Of a DNA stretch of 5,831 nt, positions 1 to 4,921 are shown one piece after another (position 1 is the first letter of the stretch; the number at the start of each line of letters is the position of its first letter). The DNA lies in NCBI GenBank assembly GCA_910583775.1, contig CAJTYD010000102.1, forward strand, positions 1-5,831, written 5' to 3'. The notes beneath the pieces were generated by a model. The model saw only the letters and a program-made list of their open reading frames with translations. It did not search any database and was not told the origin of the DNA. This stretch comes from an uncultured Muribaculaceae bacterium (lineage in GTDB: Bacteria; Bacteroidota; Bacteroidia; Bacteroidales; Muribaculaceae). Both the position numbers and the translations under genes were made by a program.

Positions 1-848
1 TCTATGCCGGCGCAACACGACTTATTGAAGCCAATGACGCCGTAGATAAAGTTCACGGCATCGGTATCGGCGCGCCCAATTCCAACTACTTCACCGGCAT
101 GATAGAAGACGGAGTCAATCTGCCTTGGCCTACACCGATACCCTTGGCCAAGATGGTAAGCGAGAAGTTCGGCATACCCGTAGCCATCACCAACGATGCA
201 AATGCCGCCGCCATCGGTGAGATGACTTATGGTGCGGCACGAGGCATCAAAGACTTCATAATGATCACTCTTGGTACCGGGGTAGGCTCGGGTATCGTAA
301 TCAACGGACAGATGGTTTACGGTCATGACGGTCTCGCCGGCGAGCTCGGTCATGTTATTGTGAAACGCAATAACGGTCGTCTCTGCGGATGCGGACGCAC
401 CGGTTGCCTTGAAGCATATTGTTCAGCGACAGGTGTTGCCCGTACAGCCCGCGAATTCCTCGAAATCCGTCCGAACGAGTCCTCGTTGCTTCGCAACATT
501 CCCGTTGAGCAGATTACATCAAAAGATGTATACGACGCAGCAATCAACGGCGACCGTATGGCCAAAGACATATTTGACTATACCGGAACCATTCTCGGCG
601 AAGCCATGGCCGATATGATAGTGTTCTCATCGCCAAGTGCATTCATTCTCTTCGGCGGTCTTTCCAAGTCCGGAGAATTACTGCTCAAGCCGCTTCGCGC
701 CGCTCTTGAGAAGAACACCCTGCAATGCTTCAAGGGCAAGACAAAGGTGATGCTGTCAGAGCTTAAGGAAGCCGACGCAGCCGTGCTCGGCGCCAGTGCT
801 CTCGGATGGGAAGCAAAGCCGCTCGACGTGCCTCAGGTTCAGGCATAA
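1..848 (+). CDS. ROK-family sugar kinase (glucokinase-like), 5'-truncated by window edge
   Basis: Likely ATP-dependent phosphorylation of a hexose such as glucose in the cytoplasm, feeding glycolysis. The reading frame is open from base 3, well before the first Met codon at 99, and shows 281 residues ending in TAA, so the N-terminus with the phosphate-binding DxGGT motif lies outside the window; whole ROK kinases are usually about 300-330 residues. Counting from the Met at 99, the catalytic-Asp motif ITNDANAAA has Asp33, the glycine-rich LGTGVGSG follows at 58-65, and GELGH (81-85) plus CGCGRTGCLE (96-105) give the ROK zinc site: His85, Cys96, Cys98, Cys103. All the key residues visible are intact, so it looks functional. 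Substrate cannot be fixed: ROK glucokinases, fructokinases, mannokinases and N-acetylhexosamine kinases share these motifs. It is followed by a hairpin and then ssrA on the same strand, and has no visible link to the mobile element. Confidence 0.93.
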   Translation, partial: YAGATRLIEANDAVDKVHGIGIGAPNSNYFTGMIEDGVNLPWPTPIPLAKMVSEKFGIPVAITNDANAAAIGEMTYGAARGIKDFIMITLGTGVGSGIVINGQMVYGHDGLAGELGHVIVKRNNGRLCGCGRTGCLEAYCSATGVARTAREFLEIRPNESSLLRNIPVEQITSKDVYDAAINGDRMAKDIFDYTGTILGEAMADMIVFSSPSAFILFGGLSKSGELLLKPLRAALEKNTLQCFKGKTKVMLSELKEADAAVLGASALGWEAKPLDVPQVQA

Positions 849-866
849 AATACAAGACATACCATA

Positions 867-908
867 CAGGTCGGGATCGTGTTTTCAAAGAAGTACGATT
901 CCGATTTG
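867..908 (+). terminator. Probable terminator hairpin after the ROK kinase
   Basis: A long imperfect stem pairs 867-880 with 895-908 (core TCGGGATCGT with ACGATTCCGA, G-U pairs included) around a 14-base loop, starting about 20 bases after the kinase stop codon. The 3' side is followed only by a weak T-rich stretch, so efficiency is uncertain; it may instead be a mRNA 3'-end stabiliser. Confidence 0.45.
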
Positions 909-952
909 TGTTAAATAATGCAAAATACAAAGCAAATATCCCCGATAATCGT

Positions 953-960
953 TATCTTTG
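953..960 (+). promoter_or_regulatory. -7 promoter box of ssrA
   Basis: TATCTTTG matches the Bacteroidetes -7 consensus TAnnTTTG and lies 22 bases before the mature tmRNA 5' end. That leaves room for a short 5' leader removed by RNase P. No good -33 TTTG is seen at the expected 19-21 base distance, so only the -7 half is called. Confidence 0.6.
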
Positions 961-1078
961 CATGCTAAACATAGCACAACATGGGGTTGATTGGTTTTGA
1001 CAGCGTGTAGAAGTGGTGTGTAAGCGTGCAGAGGCAAGATGTTCGACCTCTTAAATCCCGGCATCAGAAAATTTAATT

Positions 1079-1108
1079 GGCGAAAATAACCTCGCTCTCG
1101 CTGCTTGA
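1079..1108 (+). other. tmRNA tag-peptide reading frame (GENNLALAA)
   Basis: Codons GGC GAA AAT AAC CTC GCT CTC GCT GCT then TGA encode GENNLALAA, to be preceded by the alanine carried on the tmRNA itself. The C-terminal LAA is the part seen by ClpXP-type proteases. The tag known for Bacteroides is GENNYALAA, so this differs by a Leu in place of Tyr. A second in-frame-like TGA follows two bases after the first but is out of frame. Confidence 0.93.
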
Positions 1109-1347
1109 TTGAAGTACAGTAGATCAGCTTAATCTTCGCGACAGTCGCGGAGACGGGACATCACCCGGCAATCCCCTTTCCGAGACATGCCGCCCCGGTG
1201 GTGTAAGACAATCGGAAATAGATTCGGGCAAGCCTCGATACCTGAGTCGAAATTCAAGAGGATAAGGTCGCGGTTGGTTGTCTTTGGCCTGCCGCGACAC
1301 GAAAACCAACCAAAGAATACGCACGTAGAAAGCTCATTAGTTCCGCG

Positions 1348-1379
1348 TTTGGACGGGGGTTCAAATCCCCCCAACTCCA
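1348..1379 (+). other. Candidate attachment site (att) in the ssrA 3' end
   Basis: Inferred: tyrosine integrases of phages and islands often recombine within the 3' end of tRNA or tmRNA genes, restoring the gene with element DNA. Here the T arm and acceptor end of ssrA lie about 375 bases from the 3' end of an integrase gene that points towards it. No second copy of this sequence is seen in the window, so the core boundaries cannot be set and the partner site would be to the right of 5831. Confidence 0.45.
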
Positions 1380-1402
1380 CAAAAGTCTGATGAAAGACAA
1401 TG

Positions 1403-1440
1403 AAAAATCCTGCAACTCACTGAATTGCAGGATTTTTCTT
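1403..1440 (+). terminator. Strong bidirectional terminator after ssrA
   Basis: A perfect 13-bp inverted repeat, AAAAATCCTGCAA (1403-1415) and TTGCAGGATTTTT (1425-1437), encloses a 9-base loop, with a T-run on the 3' side of both strands. It starts 23 bases after the tmRNA 3' end and should terminate ssrA, and can also block leftward transcription from the element. Confidence 0.9.
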
Positions 1441-1477
1441 ATGTGTAATAGGATGAACTAAAATGAACATAGAGGAA

Positions 1478-1506
1478 AAATTTCGGCTTGAGCCGATTTT
1501 TTGCTT
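1478..1506. terminator. Second terminator-like hairpin
   Basis: TCGGCT (1483-1488) and AGCCGA (1491-1496) form a tight stem, with AAAAA to the left and a run of six T to the right, so it can act on plus-strand transcripts and, less strongly, on minus-strand ones. No gene lies between this and the preceding terminator, so it may be a backup or a relic brought with the element. Confidence 0.7.
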
Positions 1507-1530
1507 TATATATAAAGGGGGGAGTAGAAT

Positions 1531-1544
1531 GGATGATGTATAAC
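1531..1544 (+). repeat. Direct repeat copy 1 (possible integrase arm site)
   Basis: GGATGATGTATAAC matches copy 2 at 1689-1702 in 13 of 14 bases. Both copies are followed within 10 bases by ATTTCCG or CATTTCCG. Position between the putative att site and the integrase gene suits arm-type integrase binding sites, but this is inference. Confidence 0.5.
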
Positions 1545-1580
1545 ATTTCCGTCGATATTGGCGTAGGAAGTAAGCCGCAA

Positions 1581-1611
1581 TAAAGAAAAATACCCGAAAA
1601 AACTTCGGGTA
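1581..1611 (-). terminator. Terminator of the integrase operon
   Basis: An 8-bp perfect stem, TACCCGAA (1591-1598) with TTCGGGTA (1604-1611), has a 5-base loop. Read on the minus strand the stem is followed by TTTTTCTTTA, a good intrinsic-terminator tail. It lies about 145 bases after the integrase stop codon. On the plus strand there is no strong T-run, so it serves the leftward operon. Confidence 0.85.
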
Positions 1612-1688
1612 CTCATTCTTTAAGTTGCTGATATTCAGCGTATATAGCGGAAAGACAGGAACCCGGAACCGGATTTTAGATTATTTCG

Positions 1689-1702
1689 GGATGTTGTATA
1701 AC
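1689..1702 (+). repeat. Direct repeat copy 2 (possible integrase arm site)
   Basis: GGATGTTGTATAAC, 13 of 14 bases identical to the copy at 1531-1544. It lies just downstream of the integrase stop codon, on the side of the putative att site. Confidence 0.5.
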
Positions 1703-1739
1703 GTGCCATTTCCGCAAGATTTATCATTTTCCAATTTAA

Positions 1740-1754
1740 CGCCGTGTAACGGCG
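1740..1754 (-). terminator. Weak hairpin immediately after the integrase stop
   Basis: CGCCG (1740-1744) and CGGCG (1750-1754) form a short GC-rich stem with a 5-base loop directly after the integrase stop codon. On the minus strand it is followed by TTAAATT, a poor T-tract. It may be a first, leaky terminator or an mRNA 3'-end stabiliser. Confidence 0.35.
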
Positions 1755-1755
1755 A

Positions 1756-3105
1756 TTATTGCTTATTATCGTCATTTTCGGGTAATTCTTCGGGTACGTC
1801 CCCGAAGACATTGTTAAAGCGCCGCATGTTTACAGCCTTCGACTCGTCCACTATTTTTATATAAGGCTTCATAGCCTTATAATCGCTGTGCCCAGTCCAC
1901 TCCATAACGACCGACGGAGGGATCCCAAGCCGGAGGGCATTAACGACGAAGGTACGGCGCCCGGCGTGAGTAGTAATGGCCTGGTACTTCGGAACCACCC
2001 GCTCCTGGCGCATATTGCCATTATAGGCCACCAGTCGCACCGGATCATCCAGGCCGCACTCTTCGGCCGCGTCGTGTAGGTAACTATTCATTTTTTGATT
2101 ACTAATTACCGGCAGCGCCTTATCGTCCGGGAAGCCGACGTTAGCGTATTTTTCCAGGATAGCGAGCGCGTATTTATTAAGCTCGATATGTAAGCGATCC
2201 GTAGTTTTTTTCGTTACGACCGTCATATAAGGCGGCTTCGCGTCCAGGTGCAGATCCGACCGCCGGAGCTTATAGACGTCAGAGTAGCGCAGCGACGTAA
2301 AGCAGGAGAAGCAAAAGACATCGCGCACCATAGCCAGCGAAGACGACTTAAAATTATAGTTAAGGAAGTGCTGGAGCTCCTCCCAGGTTAAAAATATAAC
2401 TTCTTTGCAGTCGAGACCCTTAAATCGGGGCTTAAAGTTTTCGGCGGCCTGCCCGGAGTAATAGCCGTTAACAGACGCCCAGCGAAGGAACCCGCGAAAC
2501 ATAGCGACGCGATGGGCGATCGTAGTATTTAGTAGCTTCGCCGTATTCTGGAGGTACTCAACGAAGGACGCAAAATCAGCCTTAGAGAAGTCAGCAAGCG
2601 AGACATCGGCGCGCCAGGTTAAAAGATGGTTTTTGATTGATCTATATTTCTGCTCGGTTACTTTAGTCCAGTTGTTAGTTATACCCATTTCGGCCGTAAA
2701 TTTGTCGAAGACTTCAAAGAAGCCCGGAGCCTTCGGCGCTTCTTCGGCCGGCTTCGCCTTCGCCCTTCCTTCGGCCTCGTCGAAAAGAGCCTTAAACTCG
2801 GCCACCGTCGGAGCCGCCCCGGCGTGCTCCAGCTCGTAGCGCGTTAAGACTTCTTCGATAGTCGAGGCCTGGCGGGTAAGCGCCCGGTTAATTTCGCCCG
2901 ATGTCTGGCGATAGCTATTTTTAGCCCCCAGCTTTACGCAGGAGTTATCCTCGTCCCATTTGCCCGGGGCGATAACATAACCCGAGCGCAGATCGCAACG
3001 GAGACCAGCCCAGGACACACGGAGCCGGATCCCGACCTCGGCCGGAACTTTTTTACCTTTGTTATTAGGCTTTACGTGCAGACCTATTTTAATAGAGAAC
3101 TTCAT
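1756..3105 (-). CDS. int: Tyrosine recombinase / integrase, complete
   Basis: Site-specific recombinase that would insert and, with a partner, excise the element. It has 449 residues, a usual size for phage and conjugative-element integrases. Residues about 1-115 look like the arm-binding N-terminal region, 130-215 the SAM-like core-binding domain (helical, WTKVTEQKYRSIKNH near 146), and 230-430 the catalytic domain. Catalytic residues are all present: Arg273 in TSLRYSD, Lys299 or Lys300 in the beta-hairpin VTKK, His380 and Arg383 in HAGRR, His406 in WTGHSD, and the nucleophile Tyr415 in KPYIKI. The start codon overlaps the stop of the upstream gene as ATGA (3102-3105), so the two are translationally coupled. 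The gene points towards ssrA. Its motifs resemble Bacteroidetes integrases more than lambda Int. It is intact and probably active. Confidence 0.95.
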   Translation of the reverse strand: MKFSIKIGLHVKPNNKGKKVPAEVGIRLRVSWAGLRCDLRSGYVIAPGKWDEDNSCVKLGAKNSYRQTSGEINRALTRQASTIEEVLTRYELEHAGAAPTVAEFKALFDEAEGRAKAKPAEEAPKAPGFFEVFDKFTAEMGITNNWTKVTEQKYRSIKNHLLTWRADVSLADFSKADFASFVEYLQNTAKLLNTTIAHRVAMFRGFLRWASVNGYYSGQAAENFKPRFKGLDCKEVIFLTWEELQHFLNYNFKSSSLAMVRDVFCFSCFTSLRYSDVYKLRRSDLHLDAKPPYMTVVTKKTTDRLHIELNKYALAILEKYANVGFPDDKALPVISNQKMNSYLHDAAEECGLDDPVRLVAYNGNMRQERVVPKYQAITTHAGRRTFVVNALRLGIPPSVVMEWTGHSDYKAMKPYIKIVDESKAVNMRRFNNVFGDVPEELPENDDNKQ

Positions 3106-3401
3106 GGGCGCAAGGTTAAGACCCGGCCACGCCCGGCCAGGAGCCAGGAGGGCGAAACCGGATATTTAGAAGCAAGCACCGCCAGCGCCTCGACTTCGAC
3201 GCCGCTGTAGGGGCATACGTAGCCCTCTTTAGGCGTAGCGCCATAGGCCAGGCGTAGCGCCCGGTAACGAGGCGCCGAGAAACCATGCTCATCGCAGAAG
3301 GCCGACAGCGACGACAGCCGCCCGGCGTCAACCAGGGCAGCCACCGCGACAAAGAACCGGCGGCTCGTCGCCTTCATAACTTCGGACGGCGCCGGGCTCA
3401 T
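3102..3401 (-). CDS. Small HTH-like protein coupled to the integrase (possible excisionase/regulator)
   Basis: A 99-residue protein. I chose the Met at 3401 because its ATG overlaps the upstream stop codon as ATGA (3398-3401); a Met at 3410 would add three residues. Predicted helices at about 15-30, 32-40 and 43-52 are followed by GVEVEALAVLASKYPVSPSWLLAGRG (68-92 region). The ending YPVSxxWLLxGRG is the same as the end of Bacteroidetes CI/XRE-type HTH domains and matches the repressor encoded at 4371-4808 (FPAVSRDWLLTGEGEML), so a DNA-binding fold of that kind is likely although the canonical helix-turn-helix is divergent. Overlaps on both sides (with the 58-residue gene and with int) show a single operon. 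By position it could be the recombination directionality factor or an int regulator; this role is inferred. Family recognition is from motif similarity only. Confidence 0.8.
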   Translation of the reverse strand: MSPAPSEVMKATSRRFFVAVAALVDAGRLSSLSAFCDEHGFSAPRYRALRLAYGATPKEGYVCPYSGVEVEALAVLASKYPVSPSWLLAGRGRVLTLRP

Positions 3402-3574
3402 TCTGGCCATACGTCGGCGGGGGCTTTTTGCTTCATACTATAATAGTCAGCTTCAGAGACAACGGCGCGCTCCTGGCCAGCCAGGAAGGCCGCCTCTAAG
3501 GCGTCAAACAGCGGCCGCGGCATATAGATATAAAGCGGCTGACAGTGGCAGAAGGTATTAACGTCTATTTCCAT
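3398..3574 (-). CDS. 58-residue protein of unknown function, first gene of the integrase operon
   Basis: A short frame begins with MEIDVNTFCHCQPLYIYMPR and ends in ADVWPE. The stop codon TGA overlaps the ATG of the next gene (ATGA), the same coupling seen between that gene and int, which is the best evidence that it is a real gene. A TAG lies in frame 24 bases upstream of the ATG, and no other start lies between. It has a CxC pair at residues 9 and 11, and the middle (PLFDALEAAFLAGQERAVV) should be helical. No family is recognised. It could be a small regulator or structural partner of the recombination complex. Confidence 0.7.
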   Translation of the reverse strand: MEIDVNTFCHCQPLYIYMPRPLFDALEAAFLAGQERAVVSEADYYSMKQKAPADVWPE

Positions 3575-3621
3575 AGTTATTTTTCTCGAATTTTGCGCCT
3601 ACGGCGTTTTATTGTCGTTCT

Positions 3622-3636
3622 GGTATCTTATATACC
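3622..3636. repeat. Short inverted repeat upstream of the integrase operon
   Basis: GGTAT CTTAT ATACC, a 5-bp dyad around an AT-rich centre, lies about 50 bases before the start of the 58-residue gene. It could be a regulator site or the AT-rich part of a promoter (TATATAAGAT on the minus strand). Short dyads occur by chance, so support is weak. Confidence 0.25.
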
Positions 3637-3645
3637 CCGAGAGTA

Positions 3646-3668
3646 AAACGGCCAAAATAAGGCCGTTT
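3646..3668 (-). terminator. Hairpin between the membrane-protein gene and the integrase operon
   Basis: AAACGGCC (3646-3653) and GGCCGTTT (3661-3668) form a perfect 8-bp stem with a 7-base loop. On the minus strand the stem ends in GTTTTAC, giving a short T-tract about 80 bases after the stop of the membrane-protein gene. It probably separates the repressor unit from the integrase operon, at least in part. No clear -33/-7 promoter could be found between it and the start at 3574. Confidence 0.65.
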
Positions 3669-3710
3669 CTGTGCGTTTTCGGCGTACCACCATAATACAG
3701 CCAATTTACT

Positions 3711-3730
3711 CACGTGTGCGCGCGTACATA
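3711..3730. other. 20-base alternating purine-pyrimidine tract
   Basis: CACGTGTGCGCGCGTACATA alternates pyrimidine and purine without a break and includes CGCGCG. Such DNA can adopt the left-handed Z form under negative supercoiling. It sits in the 3' untranslated region of the membrane-protein gene, in the 172-base gap before the integrase operon. Confidence 0.6.
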
Positions 3731-3746
3731 ACTCTATATATGTTAG

Positions 3747-4322
3747 TTAACGGATAAAACAAGCATAAGCCAGGAACACGGCAAAAACAAACATAGCCAG
3801 GAGGCTCAGAACGGCACACCCGCCCCCCTTCTTCTCCTTCGGGGGCAGTGATACCGGAGACGCCGGAGCCGGCGAAGTCTGCAGCCGATCGAAGCGAGAG
3901 AGCTGGCGGCGATATTCACGCAGATAAAGCTCCCAGCTTTCGGCGTCGCCTTCAGCCCCGGGCACCATAACGCCGGCGTCGTCGAAGCCTTTAGCGATAG
4001 CCTCCACCCGGAGGCGCCTAAATTCTTTTCGTAGATCGTCGAGGCGCGCCGCCTCGTCAGCCCAATAGGCATGGCACTCGTTAATTACTTCCGGGGCGAC
4101 TTCGGCCGGAATATAGTAGTAAAAATTATTATCGTCATAGCCCTCTATTACGATACAATGGCGACCCAGGAGCCACAGCGCCGCCTCCGATGTGCTATCC
4201 TTCCGGGCTTCCACCGTCCCGCCTTCGGTAATAGCAGGATCCAGGAGGCCACGGACGGCGCTATCCATGTGCAGCGCTTTACGCCAGGCTTCAAAAAGGG
4301 GATCGTTTTTAACTTCCTTCAT
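3747..4322 (-). CDS. Tail-anchored membrane protein of unknown function
   Basis: A 191-residue protein whose start at 4322 is the only good one: a TAG lies in frame at 4362-4364 and no ATG, GTG or TTG occurs between. Residues 1-75 are soluble with an aromatic patch (NNFYYYIP, 65-72). Residues 84-147 are highly charged and probably helical or coiled-coil, with two Arg/Glu-rich segments. A Pro-rich linker (149-161) and a basic KEKK (162-165) precede one hydrophobic segment (about 168-190) that reaches the C-terminus. This predicts a single C-terminal anchor with the bulk in the cytoplasm; there is no signal peptide. It lies 48 bases after the repressor gene on the same strand, so it is probably expressed with it in the lysogen. 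No family is recognised. Superinfection exclusion, or membrane sensing linked to the repressor, are possibilities from context only. Confidence 0.85.
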   Translation of the reverse strand: MKEVKNDPLFEAWRKALHMDSAVRGLLDPAITEGGTVEARKDSTSEAALWLLGRHCIVIEGYDDNNFYYYIPAEVAPEVINECHAYWADEAARLDDLRKEFRRLRVEAIAKGFDDAGVMVPGAEGDAESWELYLREYRRQLSRFDRLQTSPAPASPVSLPPKEKKGGGCAVLSLLAMFVFAVFLAYACFIR

Positions 4323-4370
4323 GGCTTCAGTTATTACAAATTTCCGGGAACCAAAGACCTCCTATTAGCG

Positions 4371-4808
4371 TCAGTCTACACCCGCAGGGGCAAGGATCCC
4401 CGGGGCTTCTACCGATACTTTTTTAGAGCCTTCGGCAAGTTTTTCGATAGTGGCAGCCTGGCGGGATATTGTTGCCGCCTGCTCCGATATTGTTTTCTGT
4501 TGACTTTCGACCAGAGCAAGAAGGCGCGACGTAATATCGACTTCGGGAGACGGATCCGGAGCGACCGGGACGACAGGCGAATTTATTCCGATTTCCGTAG
4601 AATTTTTTAGCATTTCACCCTCGCCAGTTAGAAGCCAGTCCCGAGACACCGCCGGGAACGCTCTAAGAATAGCCTCTAATTTTTCGGCGCCAGGAACACC
4701 TCCGAGGTTACGAGTATAGCCATTTGAGAGGCCGGCGCGCCTTTCAAATTCAGCTCTCGAGATTTTAAGCCAAGATATTAGCTCGTTTATTCTTTCTCTA
4801 AATGTCAT
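4371..4808 (-). CDS. XRE/CI-type phage repressor with coiled-coil C-terminus
   Basis: A DNA-binding repressor likely to control the divergent promoters at 4809-4990. Residues 3-57 form an HTH domain of the CI/XRE type (FRERINELISWLKIS, then RAEFERRAGLSNGYTRNL as the HTH), ending in the Bacteroidetes repressor signature FPAVSRDWLLTGEGEML (51-67). A Pro/Val-rich linker (75-90) leads to a coiled coil (93-127) with three clear heptads, KTISEQA, ATISRQA and ATIEKLA (105-125), which should give dimers or higher oligomers. There is no S24 (LexA/CI) autoprotease domain, so RecA-driven self-cleavage is not expected. The protein ends after a short tail. It is divergent from the small plus-strand genes, a typical switch layout, and is followed by the membrane-protein gene. 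The HTH assignment is firm; the repressor role follows from the layout. Confidence 0.9.
   Translation of the reverse strand: MTFRERINELISWLKISRAEFERRAGLSNGYTRNLGGVPGAEKLEAILRAFPAVSRDWLLTGEGEMLKNSTEIGINSPVVPVAPDPSPEVDITSRLLALVESQQKTISEQAATISRQAATIEKLAEGSKKVSVEAPGILAPAGVD
4434..4506 (-). repeat. Degenerate 21-base repeats coding the coiled-coil heptads
   Basis: Three consecutive 21-base units in the repressor gene encode the heptads at residues 105-125. On the plus strand GATATTGTTG at 4465 and GATATTGTTT at 4486 mark the best-matching copies, exactly 21 bases apart. The pattern suggests growth of the coiled coil by in-frame duplication. Confidence 0.6.
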
Positions 4809-4852
4809 TAAATCAGCATATTACTATTTGTTAACTCTCTTTAACATTTCAA

Positions 4853-4869
4853 TCGCAAAGATATTCTAA
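4853..4869. repeat. Direct repeat R1 (putative operator)
   Basis: TCGCAAAGATATTCTAA, 16 of 17 bases identical to R2 at 4886-4902. It contains CAAAGATA, which on the minus strand is TATCTTTG, a match to the -7 consensus. It lies 45 bases upstream of the repressor start codon. Confidence 0.75.
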
Positions 4870-4876
4870 GAATTAT

Positions 4877-4907
4877 TTTGTCATGTCGCAAATATATTCT
4901 AACTTTG
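4877..4907 (+). promoter_or_regulatory. Rightward promoter for the small-gene operon
   Basis: TTTG (4877-4880) and TAACTTTG (4900-4907) match the Bacteroidetes -33 and -7 boxes with the ideal 19-base spacing. Transcription should start near 4912-4915 and give a leader of about 75-80 bases before the ATG at 4991. Confidence 0.8.
4886..4902. repeat. Direct repeat R2 (putative operator)
   Basis: TCGCAAATATATTCTAA, exactly 33 bases after R1, so the two sit on about the same face of the helix. It lies inside the rightward promoter between its -33 and -7 boxes and overlaps the first bases of the -7 box, so a bound protein would block that promoter. It also carries the best leftward -7 box, TATATTTG on the minus strand. 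Confidence 0.75.
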
Positions 4908-4921
4908 CATCGTGTTCAAGG
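4889..4921 (-). promoter_or_regulatory. Candidate leftward promoter for the repressor
   Basis: On the minus strand TATATTTG (complement of 4889-4896) fits the -7 consensus, and CCTTG (complement of 4917-4921) lies 20 bases upstream as an imperfect -33. It overlaps the rightward promoter, so the two would compete. TATCTTTG at 4856-4863 is an alternative -7 box but lacks a -33 partner. Confidence 0.5.

Larger units (their letters stand above)
983..1379 (+). ncRNA. ssrA: Transfer-messenger RNA (tmRNA)
   Basis: Rescues ribosomes stalled on broken mRNA: charged with alanine and carried by SmpB, it adds a degradation tag and supplies a stop codon. The ends form the tRNA-like domain. GGGGTTG (983-989) pairs with CAACTCC (1372-1378) including the G-U pair at acceptor position 3 typical of alanyl-tRNA synthetase recognition, followed by discriminator A at 1379. 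The T arm has stem GGGGG/CCCCC (1355-1359/1367-1371) and loop TTCAAAT. The tag frame lies at 1079-1108. Length (about 397 bases) is normal for a one-piece tmRNA; there is no sign of a permuted two-piece form. The CCA end is not encoded (the genome reads ACAAAA), so it must be added after transcription. The 3' end faces the integrase gene and is the likely integration target of the element on the right. Confidence 0.96.
1441..1755. other. Gene-free junction region between ssrA and the integrase
   Basis: No credible gene here; the only longer plus-strand frame runs antisense into the integrase. The region holds three terminator-like hairpins (described separately) and a pair of 14-base near-repeats, GGATGATGTATAAC and GGATGTTGTATAAC, 158 bases apart. 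The host/element boundary probably lies at or just left of this stretch. Confidence 0.6.

Noticed and set aside
1124..1390. Several 66-83 codon frames on both strands within the tmRNA gene
   Set aside because: These fall inside a structured RNA gene; the openness is a by-product of RNA structure and no start context or family signal is seen.
1625..1864. 79-codon plus-strand frame overlapping the integrase end
   Set aside because: It covers terminator hairpins and the integrase C-terminal codons in antisense; no supporting signal.
3116..3352. 78-codon minus-strand frame inside the HTH-like gene
   Set aside because: It is an overlapping frame of the gene at 3102-3401, which has ATGA coupling and a recognisable motif.
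4071..4610. 179-codon open frame on the plus strand
   Set aside because: It lies wholly antisense to the tail-anchored protein and repressor genes. Its translation is Arg/Phe-rich without domain-like pattern and it has no promoter; the opposite strand has clear domains.
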